Below, in pieces: positions 53,503-63,191 of a stretch of 64,000 nt of DNA. A program made the translations under genes and the position numbers. The stretch is taken from NCBI GenBank assembly GCA_001770955.1, contig MESL01000013.1, positions 1 to 64,000 of the forward strand. The letters run 5' to 3'. The stretch is from Burkholderiales bacterium RIFCSPLOWO2_12_FULL_65_40 (GTDB lineage: Bacteria; Pseudomonadota; Gammaproteobacteria; Burkholderiales; Burkholderiaceae_C). Position 1 is the stretch's first letter, and each line of letters opens with the position of its first letter. The notes below the pieces were generated by a model. It was not told the DNA's origin. It ran no database searches and saw only the letters and a list, made by a program, of their open reading frames with translations.

Positions 53503-54987
53503 CTACTGCCCGGCCACCTGCGGAATGAGCCGGTGGTAGAAGCGGATGGCGTCCTGGTAGTTGGCCACGCTCAGGCGCTCGTTGGTGCCGTGGAAGCGCT
53601 TGAGATCCTCGGCGTTGGCGCGGATGGGCGAAAACTTGAAGATGTGGTCGCTGATGGCGCCGTAGTGGATGGAGTCCGTGCCCGCCACCATCAGCCCCGG
53701 GGCCACCAGCGCGTCGGGAAACACCTCGCGGATGGTCTGGTTCAACACCCGGTATTGCGCCGAATCGGTGGGCGCCACCTTGGACGCATCCACCGCACCC
53801 GGTAGCGCCACCAGTTCGAACTGGCCGCCCGGAGCCGCATCGGCCACATGGCTGTGCATGTGCGCCAGCACGCCCTCTTTGGTGTCGCCCGGCAGGATGC
53901 GAAAGTTCACCGTGGCCTCGGCGCGGCCGGGCAGCACGTTCTCTTTGTTGCCCGCGTTGACGATGGTCAGCGCCGTGGTGGTGCGCAGCATGGCGTTGGT
54001 GCTGGCCGCGCCCTCCAGCTGCTTTTGCACCACCGGGCCAAACAGCCACAGGTTGGACAGCGCCACGCGCGAGAAGCCACCCATCTCCGGCGCCAGGGTG
54101 TCGAACATCTCGCCCGCCACGCCCCGGATGCCGCCGGGCAACTGCTTGTCCTCGATGCGCGCAAGGGCCGCGCTCATCATGGCAATGGCGCTGGTGCCCT
54201 TGGGTGGCGGCATGGACGAATGGCCGGGCGTGGCCGACACCTTCAGCACCACCGACATGTAGCCCTTCTCGGCCACGCCGATGAGCGCCGTGGGCTTGGC
54301 AATGCCGGGCATCACCCCTTCGAGCACCAGCAGCCCCTCGTCGAGCACAAAATCGAGCCGCACGCCGCGCTGTTGCAGCAGCGCGGCAATCTGGACGGCG
54401 CCGCGCATGCCGCCCACTTCTTCGTCGGCGCCGTAGGCCAGGTAAATGGTGCGCGGCGGCTGGTAGCCACTGGCCAGCAGCATCTCGACGGCTTCCATTT
54501 GCGAAAGCAGGTTACCCTTGTCGTCCCAGGAGCCCCGGCCCCAGATGAAGCCGTCTTTGACCTCACCGGCAAACGGCGGCACCTCCCAGTCGCCCTCGGT
54601 CCCGGGCGCCACGGGCACCACGTCCTGGTGCGCCATCAGCATGATGGGCCGGGCCTGCGGGTCGGCGCCCTTCCAGGTGTAGAGCAGGCTCAGGTCGCCC
54701 ACCACCTCGCGCTGCAGGGTGGCGTGCACGCGCGGAAAGCGCGCCTGCAGCAAAGCGTGCAAAGCCTTGAACTGGTCGGCACTGAGCAGCGCGTCGTCGC
54801 GCGAGGAAAGGGTCTGCAGGCGCACCGCCTCGGCCAGGCGCGCGGCTGCAGCCGCGCCGTCCACGGCCACGGGAGCGAGGGGCTCCACCGGCAACTGGCG
54901 CGAGCCTTTGCGCACGGTGTTGATGGCCACCACAGCCGCCAGCAGCACGAGCAGGGCCAGCAGGGCCCAGAGGGTTTTTTTGAGCAT
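53503..54987 (-). CDS. M20-family metallopeptidase, membrane-anchored
   Basis: 494 residues. An N-terminal membrane helix (TLWALLALLVLLAAVVAINTV) anchors or exports the protein. The zinc-ligand and catalytic motifs are MLMAHQDVVPV (first His), GRGSWDDKGNL (bridging Asp), GADEEVGG (Glu pair) and a late His in GTDSIHYG. It resembles the CPS1/PM20D1-like carboxypeptidases; the substrate is unknown. AGGAG precedes ATG 54987. It lies 27 bp upstream of the LysR gene start on the same strand, but nothing links its function to tcu. Confidence 0.9.
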   Translation of the reverse strand: MLKKTLWALLALLVLLAAVVAINTVRKGSRQLPVEPLAPVAVDGAAAAARLAEAVRLQTLSSRDDALLSADQFKALHALLQARFPRVHATLQREVVGDLSLLYTWKGADPQARPIMLMAHQDVVPVAPGTEGDWEVPPFAGEVKDGFIWGRGSWDDKGNLLSQMEAVEMLLASGYQPPRTIYLAYGADEEVGGMRGAVQIAALLQQRGVRLDFVLDEGLLVLEGVMPGIAKPTALIGVAEKGYMSVVLKVSATPGHSSMPPPKGTSAIAMMSAALARIEDKQLPGGIRGVAGEMFDTLAPEMGGFSRVALSNLWLFGPVVQKQLEGAASTNAMLRTTTALTIVNAGNKENVLPGRAEATVNFRILPGDTKEGVLAHMHSHVADAAPGGQFELVALPGAVDASKVAPTDSAQYRVLNQTIREVFPDALVAPGLMVAGTDSIHYGAISDHIFKFSPIRANAEDLKRFHGTNERLSVANYQDAIRFYHRLIPQVAGQ

Positions 54988-55098
54988 GGATGTTGTCTCC
55001 TGGAGGCGCATCGTAAACCGCACCAGAAAGGATCATCGATTCCATGGTCCAGTCCATCTGCCTTCCACGCAGGTATTGCACACCGGCACCACCACCCC

Positions 55099-55875
55099 TT
55101 ACAAAAACTGAAATCGCCTCGCGTGCGATTCCAAAAACGCGGGTTCCGGGCGAAACCGCTCGGGCAACGTGATTCGAAGGCCGTCGTAGCTCGCGAGGGA
55201 TTCCCGCGCGAAGCCATCGACGCCAGCGCCCTTCAATTGCGACGACACACGCACCGTGAAGTCAGGCAAGACGGTGATGAGTCCTGTGTCGTACGCTTTG
55301 TCATGCAACGCTGACAAGCACAGCCCATTGTGCGGATTCAAGCGGTTTTGGGTGTCCAGACTCCATGGAACGATATGGCTCGCCACCAACAAACGCGGCT
55401 CAGCGAGCCCGCTGATACAACAGCGCGCGTTGTAGCTCGCCAAAATGGAGCGCCGAAAGCGTGCCTGATTCACGCGCATCTGGATCGTGGCCAGGGTCAT
55501 CCGGCCCTCGACCAGTTCAGGCACCTCGTCGAGCACCTCTGCGCCGGGTGGGACACCTTGGCTTTGTCCGTACTCCTCGTAATTCAACGCGGCTTCGGCC
55601 GCGACGGCGTCCCACTGTGCGTTGAGTTCGCGCCACACCGCTTCATCGAGGCGCGACGCGTGGCCCATCCCACTGCGCCCGCTGGCACGCACTTGGGGAT
55701 CTAGGCTGGCAAAGTTGACCAGCTTGAGCGCCACGGCGCCGGGTGTGCGCTCCATCCATGACGCCAGTTGGACGATCAACGGATTGCGCTGGTGCAGTTG
55801 TCCGAATGGCAACTGGAAGTACACATGCAAGGCAGCCAAGGTTTGTTTGCGCGTCCACGGGGATGCTGTCGCCAT
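55099..55875 (-). CDS. HNH endonuclease-domain protein
   Basis: 258 residues. The C-terminal HNH domain has CCISGLAEPRLLVASHIVPW, then NRLNPHNGLCLSALHDKAYD (residues about 175-225): His of SHI, Asn of HNGL and His of ALHDKAYD fit the beta-beta-alpha metal site, with Cys/Cys near the front. The N-terminal half is helical and typical of restriction-endonuclease-like HNH proteins with no methyltransferase nearby. GGAGG precedes ATG 55875. It could be an orphan restriction enzyme. Confidence 0.88.
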   Translation of the reverse strand: MATASPWTRKQTLAALHVYFQLPFGQLHQRNPLIVQLASWMERTPGAVALKLVNFASLDPQVRASGRSGMGHASRLDEAVWRELNAQWDAVAAEAALNYEEYGQSQGVPPGAEVLDEVPELVEGRMTLATIQMRVNQARFRRSILASYNARCCISGLAEPRLLVASHIVPWSLDTQNRLNPHNGLCLSALHDKAYDTGLITVLPDFTVRVSSQLKGAGVDGFARESLASYDGLRITLPERFRPEPAFLESHARRFQFL

Positions 55876-56002
55876 CAATGTCCTCCGTTCCTTTCGCGCA
55901 GTATGCCCAGAAGGGACGGCAGTCAGCCCCAGCGCAACGTCGCCGGTGCTGGCCATGGCGATGTCCTTTGAATGGATGGCGGAAAGACCATCGAGATTTT
56001 TA

Positions 56003-56062
56003 TATCAAAACAGCCTCTAATCCATAACCAATAAGCGCAAACAGCTACTTTTTTAATAGCAT
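56003..56062 (+). repeat. Family-1 dispersed repeat, copy 11
   Basis: CAAAACAGCCTCTAATCCAT, then ATAAGCGCAAACAGCTAC, then TTTTTTAATAGC, in the divergent space between the HNH gene and mnmA, close to the mnmA promoter. Confidence 0.7.
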
Positions 56063-56105
56063 CATACTTCCCGGTTGATTCACCGATAGCCGGATAATCC
56101 TGCCC

Positions 56106-57221
56106 ATGAAAAAGCAACGCGTTGTCGTAGGCCTCTCGGGCGGAGTGGATTCCGCCGTCACCGCCCACCTATTGAAGCAACAGGGCCACGAGGTGGTCGG
56201 CATCTTCATGAAGAACTGGGAAGACGATGACGACAGCGAATACTGCTCGTCGAACGTCGATTTCGTGGACGCCGCCGCCGTGGCCGATGTGATCGGCATC
56301 GAGATCGAGCACGTCAACTTCGCCGCCGAGTACAAGGACCGCGTGTTCGCCGAGTTCCTGCGCGAGTACCAGGCCGGGCGCACGCCCAACCCCGATGTGC
56401 TGTGCAATGCCGAGATCAAGTTCAAGGCCTTTCTTGACCACGCCATGCGCCTGGGCGCCGAGAAGATCGCCACTGGCCACTATGCCCGTGTGCGGCAAAA
56501 CGCGGCCACGGGCCTGTTCGAACTGCTCAAGGGCCTGGACCCCTCCAAGGATCAGAGCTACTTTTTGCACCGGCTGAACCAGGCGCAGCTGTCCAAAACG
56601 CTGTTCCCCGTGGGGGAGCTGCACAAGACCGAGGTGCGCCGCATCGCCGCCGAGATCGGGTTGCCCAACGCGAAGAAGAAGGACTCGACCGGCATCTGCT
56701 TCATCGGCGAGCGGCCGTTTCGCGAGTTCCTCAACCGCTACATCAGCCACGCGCCCGGCCCCATTCAGGACGACCGGGGGCGCACGCTGGGCCGGCATGT
56801 GGGCCTGAGTTTTTACACCCTGGGCCAGCGCCAGGGCCTGGGCATCGGCGGTGTGAAGGAGAAAGGCGCCCAGCGCGGCGGCGGTGCGCACGAGCCCTGG
56901 TTTGTGGCACGCAAGGATCTGGCCAAAAACACGCTGCGCGTGGTGCAGGGGCATGACCACCCCTGGCTGCTGTCGCATGGGATGGATGCGCAGGATGCGA
57001 GCTGGTGCGCGGGCCAGGCGCCCGCACCGGGCCCGTACGCCGCCAAGACGCGCTACCGCCAGCAGGATGCGGCCTGCACCCTGGAGCGTTCGGACAGCGC
57101 CGCGTTTCGCCTGTGTTTCCCCGAGGCGCAGTGGGCCGTCACGCCCGGGCAGAGCGCCGTGCTCTACGACGGCGAGGTGTGCCTGGGGGGTGGGGTGATT
57201 TCGGCGGTGAACCCGGACTGA
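56106..57221 (+). CDS. mnmA: tRNA-specific 2-thiouridylase MnmA
   Basis: 371 residues. It thiolates U34 of Lys, Glu and Gln tRNAs. The PP-loop [15 protein letters not shown] binds ATP. Catalytic Cys100 (VLCNAEIKF) and Cys198 ([11 protein letters not shown]) match the E. coli pair. The C-terminal PUA-like region ends [16 protein letters not shown]. Divergent from the HNH gene. Confidence 0.97.
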   Translation: MKKQRVVVGLSGGVDSAVTAHLLKQQGHEVVGIFMKNWEDDDDSEYCSSNVDFVDAAAVADVIGIEIEHVNFAAEYKDRVFAEFLREYQAGRTPNPDVLCNAEIKFKAFLDHAMRLGAEKIATGHYARVRQNAATGLFELLKGLDPSKDQSYFLHRLNQAQLSKTLFPVGELHKTEVRRIAAEIGLPNAKKKDSTGICFIGERPFREFLNRYISHAPGPIQDDRGRTLGRHVGLSFYTLGQRQGLGIGGVKEKGAQRGGGAHEPWFVARKDLAKNTLRVVQGHDHPWLLSHGMDAQDASWCAGQAPAPGPYAAKTRYRQQDAACTLERSDSAAFRLCFPEAQWAVTPGQSAVLYDGEVCLGGGVISAVNPD

Positions 57222-57287
57222 AAATACCGCCTTAAAGCGCCATGACGCCCTTTTGATGGGCGTTATAAGCTATTAAATAAATAGCGC
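57222..57287 (+). repeat. Family-1 dispersed repeat, copy 12
   Basis: AAAATACCGCCTTAAAGCGC, then GATGGGCGTTATAAGCTATT, then AAATAAATAGCGCC, starting right after the mnmA stop codon and filling the gap to the convergent nfrA-like gene. Confidence 0.6.
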
Positions 57288-57317
57288 CAACATCGGGTGT
57301 TCCCCCGGTGCTTTCGG

Positions 57318-59159
57318 TCAGTAGTTCCAGGTGGCGCGCAGCACCCAGCCGCTGTTGCGGCTGTCGCCGCCCAGATGGGCACGGTACTGCAGCGACAGCT
57401 CCAGCCACGAGCGGCCCGAGCGGTAGGCGTCCTCGCGCAGCCACCAGCGTGCGTTCACGCCCAGGCCGGCGCTCGCCGCGTTCTGGCGTCCGTAGGTGTT
57501 GTTGTGCTCCAGCGCCAGCACGGCGTGGGTCCAGAGCGAGGCGGGCCGAGCATCCTCGGCGCCGAGGCGCCAGTTGGGGCCGTAGCGCAGTTCGGCCACG
57601 GCGTATTCCTCGCCGCTGTCAAGGTAGCGGCCGGCCTCGGCATAGTGGTCGTAGGCCATCCAGCGGCGCCCCTGTGGCGGCGGCAACTGGCCTTGGGTGG
57701 CTGAGTACGCGGCGCGCACCAGCCAGTCGTTGCGCGTGAAGGTGCCGGCTTTGACCAGACGTTCGGCCGCGAGCACGAGGTTGTGCTCCGCCAGGGGCTT
57801 GATGCGGGCGCCGAACACGAGTTGCACCGAAGGCCAGCCCGAATGCTCGCCGGTGGCGGCATGCAGGTTGCCGGTGGTGCGCACGTACAGGTCGGCATGG
57901 GTGCCGTAACCGCGCCAGTCTTGCGGGCGCCAGAACAGCTCGGTGCCGAACTGGGCGTTGCGCTCGCGCCCGCCGGTGGACAGGCCCCCCGGAATGCTGG
58001 AACCGCCCGTGGACGACAGCCCCACCGAGGCGCCCCAGGTGCGCTCGAGCGCGCCCACGGCCACGCGCACGTCCTGCAGCTTTTGCGGCTCCAGGGCGAT
58101 CTGCCCGGTCGCCACCTGGTCGATCACGGCGCGAAAGCGCCGCGCGGCTGGGGCGACCTGGCCCACGCGCTCGGCGGCATAGGCGGCGTCCTGCAGCGAC
58201 GGCACCGGCAGGGCGCTGGCCTGCTCGGCCTCGTCGTAGGCAAGCGCCTGCAGGGGGTAGTCCTGCGCAGTGTTGGCGAGCGCGGCCCGTTCCACGGCCG
58301 GCAGCGTGGCCCAGGTGGGCAAGGCCAGGGCCTGGCGCGCGGCCTGCCGGGCCTGCTCGGGTTGTTGCAGAGCGGCCAGGGCGTTGACCTGCAGCTGGTG
58401 GTGGCGGATGTTGCCGGGTTCAGCCTCCAGCAGCACGGCGGTGAGCGCCAGCACCGCAGGCCATTCACCGCGCTCGCCCAGGGCATAGGCCGAGCCGCCC
58501 AGCACGAACGGCAGGTTGTGGCTGTAGCGCACGCCGCACACGGGCTGGGCCGCAGGCCCCTCGCACTGCAGACGGGGCGGCTGGGCAGGCAGAGCCGGGC
58601 GCAGCGCGGCCAGCCCGGGGGTGCGCTCCTGGGCCAGCGCCAGCGCGCGGCGCGGCGCGGCGTCAGTGTGCTGTGCGGGCAGGCGGCGCAGGAATTCCAG
58701 CGCCAGCGCCGGCTCGCCCGCCGCAAGGGCGGCATCGGCGGCGGCCAGGACCGCGTCGGGCGCGGCATCTTTCAGCACGGCGGCCTGCTGGTCGGCGCGT
58801 GCACCGTCGCGCTGGCCCGCCGCCTGCAGCAGGTGGGCACGCACCAGCAGGAAGGCCGGGTGACCCGGGTGGCGCTGCAACGCCGCCTGCGTGGCGGCCA
58901 GCGCCGGGCCGGCCTGGCCGCTGTCGATGAGCGACTGCACCTGCAGCACATGCCAGGCCTCGGGCCCGGGGTCGAGCGACAGCGCGCTGGCCATGGCCTG
59001 GCTGGCAGCTGCGGGGTTGCCAGCGGCAAAGGCCTCGTAGGCCCGGTTCGCGTGCTGCCAGGCTGCGCCCTGGGGTGCAGCCTGCGCCCACACGGGTGCG
59101 CCCGTGGCGGCCAGCGCCAGGCAGGCCAGGGCGAGGGCCGTGAAACGGTGTCCGCTCAT
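57318..59159 (-). CDS. nfrA: NfrA-like outer-membrane TPR/beta-barrel protein
   Basis: 613 residues. Signal peptide (ALALACLALAATGAPVWAQA), TPR-rich N-terminal half (repeated A..A..AAL..DP... helices to about 400) and a C-terminal outer-membrane barrel domain like NfrA of E. coli (ELFWRPQDWRGYGTHADLYVRTTG ... SGWVLRATWNY, ending in aromatic Tyr). NfrA exports a surface glycan and is the receptor for phage N4. E. coli NfrA is about 990 residues, so this one has fewer TPRs. It overlaps the nfrB stop (ATGA). Confidence 0.8.
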   Translation of the reverse strand: MSGHRFTALALACLALAATGAPVWAQAAPQGAAWQHANRAYEAFAAGNPAAASQAMASALSLDPGPEAWHVLQVQSLIDSGQAGPALAATQAALQRHPGHPAFLLVRAHLLQAAGQRDGARADQQAAVLKDAAPDAVLAAADAALAAGEPALALEFLRRLPAQHTDAAPRRALALAQERTPGLAALRPALPAQPPRLQCEGPAAQPVCGVRYSHNLPFVLGGSAYALGERGEWPAVLALTAVLLEAEPGNIRHHQLQVNALAALQQPEQARQAARQALALPTWATLPAVERAALANTAQDYPLQALAYDEAEQASALPVPSLQDAAYAAERVGQVAPAARRFRAVIDQVATGQIALEPQKLQDVRVAVGALERTWGASVGLSSTGGSSIPGGLSTGGRERNAQFGTELFWRPQDWRGYGTHADLYVRTTGNLHAATGEHSGWPSVQLVFGARIKPLAEHNLVLAAERLVKAGTFTRNDWLVRAAYSATQGQLPPPQGRRWMAYDHYAEAGRYLDSGEEYAVAELRYGPNWRLGAEDARPASLWTHAVLALEHNNTYGRQNAASAGLGVNARWWLREDAYRSGRSWLELSLQYRAHLGGDSRNSGWVLRATWNY

Positions 59160-61276
59160 GGCTGCACCTCCTTGGTTGTGTGTGGTGCGTGGCGCAGCGC
59201 CAGCGCCTTGTCCAGTGCGGCCTGCGTCAGCACGCCGCTGCGCACGAGGTAGGCGCCGATCAGGCCATCCTCGTCGCTGCGGTAGCTTTCCAGGGCCCGC
59301 TCGAAGCGCTCGCGGGTCACCAGGCCGTGCTCGATCAGCACGTCGCCCAGCAGCGGTGCCTGGCGCTCCCCGGCCACCTCCAGCACGCCGCGCAGCTGGC
59401 GCAGGCCGTTCACGATATCGCTCTCGCGCACGATGGCCTGCCGGATCTTGCGTTTGTCCTTCTGGCGCAGTTCAGCCAGCGCCTGATCTGGCAGGGGCGC
59501 GGCCACGGCCAGGTACAGCAGGTCGTCGGTGCTTTCGGGCAGGGCCAGCACGCGCCAGCGGATGGCGCTGTCAAGCGGCAAGTGGCGGGCCCCTTCGCGC
59601 ACCATGGCGGCGTCCACCTGCACGCGCGGCAGCGACGCCTGGAAGGCCAGGGCCTCGGCGAGCGTTTCCTCATCCAGCCAGCCCTTGCGCACCAGGATGC
59701 GCCCCAGGGGGCCGGTGCCGCGCTCCTGGTCGCTCAGCGCAGCATGGAGCTGGGTGGTATCGATGGCATTCCAGGTGGTCAGCAGATCGCCCAGGCGCTG
59801 GCGCTGGCCCGCCAGCTGGTCGGTGTCCGGAAAGTCGTGCAGGGTCTTGTTCCAGGTCAGCCGCTGGCCAAAGAAGATGTGACCGAGGAACAGGCGCCAG
59901 GCCCGGGCCGCCGCCATGGCGTTGACCAGATTGCCCACCACCATGCGTGGCAGCGCCAGCAGGCTGTGCTCCCACCCGTAGAGCTGGCCCACGAAGTAGC
60001 AGCGCTGGGTCGCACGCATCACCAGTGCGAACAGGTTGAACCACATGACTTGGCGCAGCCAGCCATCGGCTTCGAGCGTGGGTGGCAGGTAGGCACTCCA
60101 CCAGCCCATGCCGTCGAGCAGCAGAAACAGCATGTAGTTGAAGAACAGCACGTAAGCGACCAGCGTGATGAACGAGGTGATGAGCCCCTTGCGGTCACGG
60201 AACAGCAGGTACTTGACGGCAAGCGACCCGCTCCAGCCCACCTGCTGCCAGCCCTGGAAGCCGATACCCAGCGTCCAGCGTGCCTTCTGGCGGTAGGCGG
60301 CGTTGAAGGTGCTGGGGAAATACTCGCGCACCCCCAGCGGGTGCGTGAGCACCAGGGTCTTGTCGGGGCGCAGCCCGAACCACGACTTGCGGCGGATCTG
60401 GTATTGCACGTCGAAGCGGCCGAAGATCTGGCGCATGCCCAGGCGCGAGAGGCGCGCGCCCACGTCGTAGTCTTCGGTGAGGGTTTCTGTGTTGAACGGC
60501 AGGTCGCCGGTCTGGCTGGCCAGCGTGACCAGCGCATGGCGCGAAAAGCAGGTGGCCACGCCGGCCGAGGGCACCATGTGCGACAGGCTCTCGCGAACCA
60601 CGAGGTCCTTGCCGTGCCATTCGGCGAACTCGTCCATGTAGGTGCCGGCGATCCATTCGAACCAGTTGCGTTCGAGCGAGATCACGGGCAGCTGGATGAA
60701 GTCGATGCGCGGCAGCAGGTAGTTGTAGTACTTGAGTTCGAGCGGGTGCAGCACGTCCTCGCTGTCGTGGATGATGAAACCTGCGAACGGTTCGGCCTGC
60801 TGCTGCTCGCACGCCAGCGCGGCATGGAAGACGACGTTGAGGCAGTCGGCCTTGCAGGTGGGGCCATCGTGCGGAATCTCCACGCGCACCACATGGGGGT
60901 AGCGGCGCCGCACACGCTCGACTTCGTCGATGGTGCGCCGGTCGTTGCGGTAGGTGCCCACGAAGACGCGGTAGTTGCGGTACTCGAGTGTCTGCACCAG
61001 GTGGTCCAGCATGGAGGCGATCACCTCATGCTCTTCCCAGGCGGGCACCATGATGGCCAGGGGCTGCTCGGGGCGCTCGCGGATCTGCTCGGCGGTCAGG
61101 GGCTGGTGGTTGCGCCGCACCCGCAGCTTGCGGTAGATCTCGCGCACCCAGTACCAGGCGTCGATGAACAGATCGTCCACACTGGAGATCAGGATGATCA
61201 CGGCGACCACTGCCGTGGCGATTTCCAGTTGCTGGTAGTAGACGTCGAACCAGTGGGACCAGGTTGTCGGATTCAT
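59156..61276 (-). CDS. nfrB: NfrB-like GT2 glycan synthase with C-terminal MshEN-type c-di-GMP domains
   Basis: 706 residues. A short membrane segment, then a family 2 glycosyltransferase (about 70-390): IMVPAWEEHEV, GFIIHDSEDVLHPLE (DxD-like), TLTEDYDVG and the processive Q-x-x-R-W motif YRQKARWTLG. Membrane helices follow. The C-terminal part (about 510-700) has MshEN-like units (GPLGRILVRKGWLDEETLAEAL, LLGDVLIEHGLVTRERFERAL), the fold that binds c-di-GMP in E. coli NfrB. It probably makes an amino-sugar exopolysaccharide in response to c-di-GMP. Confidence 0.85.
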   Translation of the reverse strand: MNPTTWSHWFDVYYQQLEIATAVVAVIILISSVDDLFIDAWYWVREIYRKLRVRRNHQPLTAEQIRERPEQPLAIMVPAWEEHEVIASMLDHLVQTLEYRNYRVFVGTYRNDRRTIDEVERVRRRYPHVVRVEIPHDGPTCKADCLNVVFHAALACEQQQAEPFAGFIIHDSEDVLHPLELKYYNYLLPRIDFIQLPVISLERNWFEWIAGTYMDEFAEWHGKDLVVRESLSHMVPSAGVATCFSRHALVTLASQTGDLPFNTETLTEDYDVGARLSRLGMRQIFGRFDVQYQIRRKSWFGLRPDKTLVLTHPLGVREYFPSTFNAAYRQKARWTLGIGFQGWQQVGWSGSLAVKYLLFRDRKGLITSFITLVAYVLFFNYMLFLLLDGMGWWSAYLPPTLEADGWLRQVMWFNLFALVMRATQRCYFVGQLYGWEHSLLALPRMVVGNLVNAMAAARAWRLFLGHIFFGQRLTWNKTLHDFPDTDQLAGQRQRLGDLLTTWNAIDTTQLHAALSDQERGTGPLGRILVRKGWLDEETLAEALAFQASLPRVQVDAAMVREGARHLPLDSAIRWRVLALPESTDDLLYLAVAAPLPDQALAELRQKDKRKIRQAIVRESDIVNGLRQLRGVLEVAGERQAPLLGDVLIEHGLVTRERFERALESYRSDEDGLIGAYLVRSGVLTQAALDKALALRHAPHTTKEVQP

Positions 61277-61299
61277 CTCATGCCCTCGCTGCAGCGGAG

Positions 61300-62451
61300 T
61301 CAGGCGCTCTGCACAGCGACGGGTTGGAACGCCGGCTCGGGACGCCCGCACAGGGCCGCCACGATACGTTCGCTCGCACGGCCATCGCCATACGGGTTGA
61401 CACTGCGCGCCATGCGCTGGTACTCAAATGCATCATCGAGTAACAAAGATACCTCTTTTTCGATCTGTCCATGCCCTGTTCCCACCAGGCGCACCGTTCC
61501 GGCCTGCACGGCTTCGGGGCGCTCGGTCACATCGCGCATGACCAGCACCGGCTTGCCCAGCGCTGGCGCCTCTTCCTGCACGCCGCCAGAATCGGTGAGC
61601 ACCAGGCTGGCGCGCTGCATGAGGCGCACGAAACCCAGGTAGTTCTGGGGCGCTATCAGGTGGATGTTCGGATGGCCATCCAGGATGCGGTGTACCGGAC
61701 CGGTCACCTCGGGGTTCAGGTGCACCGGGTAAACCAGTTCCACATCACCCCGGCGCGCAAGATCTGCGAGGGCGGCACAGATCGACGCCATGGCCGGGCC
61801 GAAGTTCTCGCGACGGTGGCCCGTCACCAGCACCATGCGCTTGCCGGGGTCGAGCGCCGGCAGCCCCCGGTCGACCTGCTCGCACAGGTGGGGCTCATGG
61901 TCGAGCCGCGCCACCATGGCGTGCAACGCGTCGATCACGGTGTTGCCCGTGACATGGATGCGCCCGCCCAGGTTTTCTGCCAGCAGGTTGCTGCGGGCCC
62001 CGGCCGTGGGAGCGAACAGCTCATCGCTGACCACATCCACGACGCGCCGGTTCATCTCCTCGGGCCAGGGCTGCTCCAGCGTGCCCGTGCGCAGGCCGGC
62101 CTCGACATGGCCGACCGGAATTTTGCGGTGAAACGCCGCCAGGGAGGCCGCCAGGGCGGTGCTGGTGTCGCCGTGCACCAGCACCCGGTCGGGTCGGACC
62201 TGCTGCAGCACCGGGTCCAGGCGCTCCAGAATCCGGGCGCACAGACCGTTGAGTGTCTGGTTCTCGGTCATGACCTCCAGGTCATGGTGCACACGGATAC
62301 CGAACAGCCACAGCACCTGCTGCAGCATCGACTGGTGCTGCCCCGTGGTGCACACCACCGACTGGATACCCGGCGTGCGCGCGAGCAGCCCCAGCAGCGG
62401 CGCCATCTTGATTGCCTCGGGGCGGGTGCCGATGACGGAAAGGATTTTCAT
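61300..62451 (-). CDS. wecB: UDP-N-acetylglucosamine 2-epimerase (non-hydrolysing)
   Basis: 383 residues. Interconverts UDP-GlcNAc and UDP-ManNAc. VIGTRPEAIKMAPLLGLL (N-terminal signature), VHGDTSTALAASLAAF, HVEAGLRTG and LTDSGGVQEEAPALGKPVLVMRD are all family motifs. It lies 23 bp before nfrB, so it likely supplies UDP-ManNAc for the NfrB glycan, as WecB does for phage N4 sensitivity in E. coli. ATG 62451 is chosen; upstream in-frame sequence lacks homology. Confidence 0.94.
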   Translation of the reverse strand: MKILSVIGTRPEAIKMAPLLGLLARTPGIQSVVCTTGQHQSMLQQVLWLFGIRVHHDLEVMTENQTLNGLCARILERLDPVLQQVRPDRVLVHGDTSTALAASLAAFHRKIPVGHVEAGLRTGTLEQPWPEEMNRRVVDVVSDELFAPTAGARSNLLAENLGGRIHVTGNTVIDALHAMVARLDHEPHLCEQVDRGLPALDPGKRMVLVTGHRRENFGPAMASICAALADLARRGDVELVYPVHLNPEVTGPVHRILDGHPNIHLIAPQNYLGFVRLMQRASLVLTDSGGVQEEAPALGKPVLVMRDVTERPEAVQAGTVRLVGTGHGQIEKEVSLLLDDAFEYQRMARSVNPYGDGRASERIVAALCGRPEPAFQPVAVQSA

Positions 62452-62553
62452 GGGGTCTTTCAGCGACCGGGGCACCGGCCCTGCGGGCAGGCCACCCGCG
62501 TCAGGCAAGGCAAGGCACGCCAGGGCGGCGAGCGGCTCTCTCAGGTGGGGCGG

Positions 62554-63108
62554 TCAGAACGGGATGTCGTCGTCCATGTCGTCAAAGCCCGAGGCCGCGC
62601 GGGGAGCCTGGGCCATGGGAGCGGGCGCCGGTGCCGGGCGCTGCGGGGGGGCCGCAGGGCGCTGGGGCGGCGGCGCGGCGCGGCGCGGGGCCTGCGGCTC
62701 GTAGCCACCGGAGTCGCCACCACCGTAACCCTCGTCATAGCCACCGCCTTGCGCACCGCCACCGCCCATGCCCTGGCGGCTGCCGAGCATCTGCATGGTG
62801 TCGGCGCGGATTTCGGTGCTGTACTTTTCCACACCGGCCTGGTCGGTCCACTTGCGGGTGCGCAGGGAGCCTTCCACGTACACCTGCGAGCCCTTGCGCA
62901 GGTACTGGCCGACGATTTCGGCCAGGCGGCCGTTGAACACCACGCGGTGCCATTCGGTGGACTCTTTCGACTCGCCGGTCTGCTTGTCCTTCCACTTGTC
63001 GGTGGTGGCAATGGTCACGTTGGCCACCTGGTCGCCGCTGGGGAAGGTGCGCATCTCGGGGTCGCGGCCCAGGTTGCCGACGATGATGACTTTGTTCACG
63101 GATGCCAT
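62554..63108 (-). CDS. ssb: Single-stranded DNA-binding protein
   Basis: 184 residues. OB-fold [20 protein letters not shown] ... [28 protein letters not shown] is textbook SSB. A Gly/Pro/Ala/Gln-rich linker (about 110-170) is followed by the acidic tip DDMDDDIPF, which binds partner repair and replication proteins. It is transcribed after an MFS gene, an arrangement common in betaproteobacteria. Confidence 0.97.
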   Translation of the reverse strand: MASVNKVIIVGNLGRDPEMRTFPSGDQVANVTIATTDKWKDKQTGESKESTEWHRVVFNGRLAEIVGQYLRKGSQVYVEGSLRTRKWTDQAGVEKYSTEIRADTMQMLGSRQGMGGGGAQGGGYDEGYGGGDSGGYEPQAPRRAAPPPQRPAAPPQRPAPAPAPMAQAPRAASGFDDMDDDIPF

Positions 63109-63191
63109 GCTGCTCTACCTCTGTTTTCGTGGGGCGCTCCAAGCGCCAGACGCGTGATTGTGCCGCAACCGCCCGGCGCGGGTGCGGGGGG

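Noticed and set aside
57318..59159. NfrA as a frameshifted fragment
   Set aside because: It has its own signal peptide, TPR region and complete barrel end, so it looks like a genuinely shorter variant.
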